In this document: positions 13,109 through 15,871 of the stretch, piece by piece | Layout of the letters: each line of letters opens with the position of its first letter | How positions within the stretch are numbered: position 1 is the stretch's first letter | NCBI GenBank assembly: GCA_964458015.1 | Contig: CAYWGR010000135.1 | Coordinates: forward strand, 1 to 15,871 | From: CAYWGR01 sp964458015 | GTDB lineage: Bacteria > Planctomycetota > Planctomycetia > Pirellulales > Thermoguttaceae | Length of the DNA: 15,871 bases | Reading direction: 5' to 3' | Made by a program: the position numbers and the translations under genes | Notes under the pieces: model-generated | Told to the model about the DNA's origin: nothing | What the model saw: only the letters and a program-made list of their open reading frames with translations | Databases searched by the model: none

Positions 13109-15871
13109 ATGATACGTTATTGGATCGGCATAGCACTGTTGGCGGGCTCGTGGCTGTTCGGGCTGGATTATTTTTATCCGGCGAACGCTTGGGCTTGGCT
13201 TGCCGCGGTTGCAGCGGGTGTTGTGCTGTTGAGTTACAAGACGCTGGATGCGTCGCCCGCGGATGAATCGGGACCGGAACCATCGGGCATCGCTGAAGAC
13301 AGCGGCCATGTTTGCGGCAATCATTGGCCATCGCTTGCCGCGATGCTTCTTCTGCTGCCGGCCGTTTGGTACGCTTCGTGGCCCTACAAAATGGCGCCGC
13401 TGTTGATGATAGCAGGCTTGGGGCTTCCGTTGCTGCCGCTCGGCAAGCGTTGGAGCGAGTGTATGGCCGCCGGCATGTTAACGGCAGGCATTGTGATGCT
13501 CGTTCAGGCGTTGGGTCTGGAGCTTTATGCCGGCCAGACGGCCTATTCCCACGAATTGCCTCGGCCATTGCCCGAGCTGCTGGCAAACATCGCCACTCTG
13601 CTGGGGATCGATGCCGCGGCCGATGGTTCGAGCATTGTGATGCACTCGATGCGTCAGACGCATCGGCTGGGCGCGACCTGGGAACTGTTGTTGGATCCGG
13701 CCACGTTTCTGTTTTATTTCGGCGGGCTCACGTTGCTGGCGTTACAGGCGTCGAAAGACGGAACACGGAAAGAAAAGGCCGAGATTCCGGCGGAAACCAG
13801 CGATGCCGACGATACCGTTTCGCCGGTTCCGCCAAAGCCATCGGTTTCGCCGTGGTCGGCATGGATTCGCAATTGCCGCATCTTCACGTTGATTGTTTTT
13901 GCCTGGCTGCCGTTGCGGGCGGGGCTTATGATGAGTTTGTATCTGCACCGCGTTTTGCGATCGGATCCCGACCGTCCGCTTCATGCGATGAATCATTTCT
14001 TCTCGCCGTGGATACTGCTGGCGCTGCTGGCCGTGCCGGCGTTGCTGGCGTGGCTTTTAGTGCGGGCAAAGAGCGAAGAGCAAGAGGCGAAAAGCGAGGA
14101 ACTAGCTAGCGGCCAGGGAGCGGCAACCGGTGTTACGGGTTCGGAAATCAGCAAATCAAAAATTCACAATCCACAAATACCCAACGCCCAAACTCTGGAG
14201 TCCCGTCCGCTATCGAATCTCGAACCGTTTACCCCCTGGCCTTATGCTTTGCCTATCGCAGCGGGGTTGATCGCATTGGCTGTTGCATTTTTCACGGCAA
14301 CGATCTACTGGGATCCGGTCGGCGCTCGCCGTGACGGCCGAGTGATGGTGGTGGAAAAGCACTCGAACTGGGAGCCGACCGTTACGCCTTACGATACAAA
14401 AACGTTTGGCGAAGCGTCGGGCTACAACTACGCGGCGATTTACGATTATTTGGGCCAATACTTCCAGATGTCGCGGTTGTTGGAGAAGGACAAGATCGAC
14501 GAGCAAACGCTGGCCGGTTGCGATGTATTGGTGATCAAAACGCCCACGGCTCGCTATAGCCCTGAGGAGGTGAAAGCGGTCACGCAGTTTGTCGAACAGG
14601 GCGGCGGTCTGTTGTTGGTGGGCGATCATACGAATTTCGAGCGGTCGGGCACCATCATGAACGACATCACGCGCCGGATGGGCTTTACGTTCCGCGACGA
14701 TTTGTTGTTTGGATTTCTAGATTCGCCCTATGACGAGCATTTTATACCGCCGCCGGTATCGCATCCGATCGTCCAGAACGTGGGCCCCATGGATTTTGCC
14801 GTTTCCTGTTCGATCGATCCGGGCTCTAGCCGGGGGCGATCGGCTGTGTTCAGCACGGGCCTGTGGAGCATGGGGCCTGAATACCACAACGAAAACTATC
14901 ATCCCGTTCCGCAGCATTGTCCTGAAATGCGATATGGGGCTTTCGTTCAAGTTTGGGCCGCTCGGTTTGGACAAGGCCGAGCCGTCGCTTTTACCGATTC
15001 CACGATCTTCTCGAACTTCTGCGTGTTCCAGCCGGGCAAGGCCGAGATGATGCTGGGCATGGTGGAATGGCTTAATCACGACAATCCGTCATCTTTTTGG
15101 CGTTTTGGCTCTTTGCTGCTGGGAATTGTTTCGTCCGTCGCGGGCCTGTGGATGGCTCGGGGATGTTTGGATCGTTGGCTGGTGTTGATGGCGGCAGGCA
15201 TGTGCGGTTGGGTGGTTGCATCGTTGAGCGTTGCGGCGGCACACGGCCGTGCGATGCCCGTGCCCGAGCGAGTGCATCCCCAGTTGTGCGCCGTGATCGA
15301 TCGCACCACGTCGAATGTGCCGCTTTCCAAAGGCGCTGACACCAAGGGGAACGGCGAGGGCTATGGGCTGTTCGAGCAGTGGATCGCGCGGACCGGCCGC
15401 TTTACAGTGCGCAAATCGGGGGCGGATGCTTTTTCGGGGGATGCCTTGGTGGTGATCTGCCCCAACCGTTCGGTTACCGAGGAATTTCGTAAAGCGTTGG
15501 TTCAATATGTCGAGGACGGCGGCCGTTTGTTGGTGATCGACTCGCCCGAAAACACCGGATCGACGGCCAATAGTTTGCTTTGGCCGTTTGGATTGTCGGT
15601 TCATCATGATCACGCCTGGAAAGGCAAGTTGGCGACGACGGATCGGCTTCCGGTCGTGGACATTGAGAAGGCGAACGAGGTCGTCGGCGGGGAACCGGTG
15701 GGCAAGCTCGACAAGCTGGCGGTGGCCGCAGTGGCTAAGCATGGCAAGGGTTCGGTCATGGCCATTGGGTTTGGATCGCTTTGGAACGACAAGCGGATGG
15801 GCGAGCATTGGATGATGGAACCGAACGCGACGGTGAAAGCCCGGTATGACGTACTCTTCGCCGTGCTGGGA
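13109..15871 (+). CDS. Second large membrane protein with two GATase/DUF4350-like domains, cut by window edge
   Basis: Open for 921 codons from the ATG at 13109 to the right edge without a stop, so the C-terminus is missing. It has the same plan as its upstream neighbour. Hydrophobic helices lie at about 3-20, 26-42, 76-90, 96-110, 118-136, 198-212, 257-278 and 299-318; a low-complexity linker spans 320-372; a helix at 380-400 follows. The first soluble domain (410-655) has CDVLVIKTPTARYSPEEVKA and GGGLLLVGDHTNF. A helix pair (663-685, 690-711) precedes a second domain (722 onward) with ALVVICPNRSVTEEFRKAL and GGRLLVIDSPE. These blocks are typical of non-catalytic GATase-like/DUF4350 modules. 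The membrane part includes LLGIDAAADGSSIVMHSMRQ followed by GATWELLLDP (188-197), reminiscent of an exosortase core but without cysteine. AAGG (13098-13101), overlapping the upstream stop, is a plausible ribosome binding site. Function unknown. Confidence 0.8.
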   Translation, partial: MIRYWIGIALLAGSWLFGLDYFYPANAWAWLAAVAAGVVLLSYKTLDASPADESGPEPSGIAEDSGHVCGNHWPSLAAMLLLLPAVWYASWPYKMAPLLMIAGLGLPLLPLGKRWSECMAAGMLTAGIVMLVQALGLELYAGQTAYSHELPRPLPELLANIATLLGIDAAADGSSIVMHSMRQTHRLGATWELLLDPATFLFYFGGLTLLALQASKDGTRKEKAEIPAETSDADDTVSPVPPKPSVSPWSAWIRNCRIFTLIVFAWLPLRAGLMMSLYLHRVLRSDPDRPLHAMNHFFSPWILLALLAVPALLAWLLVRAKSEEQEAKSEELASGQGAATGVTGSEISKSKIHNPQIPNAQTLESRPLSNLEPFTPWPYALPIAAGLIALAVAFFTATIYWDPVGARRDGRVMVVEKHSNWEPTVTPYDTKTFGEASGYNYAAIYDYLGQYFQMSRLLEKDKIDEQTLAGCDVLVIKTPTARYSPEEVKAVTQFVEQGGGLLLVGDHTNFERSGTIMNDITRRMGFTFRDDLLFGFLDSPYDEHFIPPPVSHPIVQNVGPMDFAVSCSIDPGSSRGRSAVFSTGLWSMGPEYHNENYHPVPQHCPEMRYGAFVQVWAARFGQGRAVAFTDSTIFSNFCVFQPGKAEMMLGMVEWLNHDNPSSFWRFGSLLLGIVSSVAGLWMARGCLDRWLVLMAAGMCGWVVASLSVAAAHGRAMPVPERVHPQLCAVIDRTTSNVPLSKGADTKGNGEGYGLFEQWIARTGRFTVRKSGADAFSGDALVVICPNRSVTEEFRKALVQYVEDGGRLLVIDSPENTGSTANSLLWPFGLSVHHDHAWKGKLATTDRLPVVDIEKANEVVGGEPVGKLDKLAVAAVAKHGKGSVMAIGFGSLWNDKRMGEHWMMEPNATVKARYDVLFAVLG

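Overview
The window most likely comes from the chromosome of a member of the Planctomycetota, close to the Pirellulales. The grounds are two unusually large type I signal peptidases with a four-cysteine ribbon and a long insertion, a moderately GC-rich composition, and long membrane-anchored proteins of a kind I associate with that phylum. This is recognition from the sequence only. I saw no rRNA, tRNA, CRISPR array, integrase or transposase.

Left half, all on the minus strand (reading right to left): rimO (5436-6788), pgsA (4809-5423), a CPBP/CAAX-type membrane protease (3957-4805), an LpxL/HtrB-type acyltransferase (2860-3780), a complete signal peptidase I (1312-2706), and a second signal peptidase I that runs off the left edge (1-1215). 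The first three are 12 and 3 bases apart and form an operon. The last three are separated by gaps of 153-176 or 96 bases and may be transcribed separately. Apart from rimO (ribosomal protein S12 modification), the set concerns the envelope: phospholipid headgroups, lipid A-type acylation, membrane proteolysis and secretion.

The divergent region 6789-7120 separates the two strands. It holds a snap-back palindrome, a GC-rich palindrome, a 19-bp tandem repeat array and a good extended -10 promoter.

Right half, all on the plus strand: an ImmA/IrrE-type zinc peptidase (7121-7873), a single-chain ADP-forming acyl-CoA synthetase (8126-10267) closed by a strong intrinsic terminator (10294-10336), and then two large genes, 10397-13099 and 13109-15871 (open at the right edge), only 9 bases apart. 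These two proteins share one architecture: an N-terminal multi-pass membrane domain, a soluble Rossmann-like (GATase/DUF4350/GldG-like) domain, a transmembrane pair, and a second such soluble domain. Their membrane domains recall exosortases but lack the catalytic cysteine. This pair is the best candidate for an undescribed system here. The other notable features are the two signal peptidases with ribbon and beta-rich insertions, and the intergenic repeats, including two snap-back palindromes related by compensatory base-pair changes.
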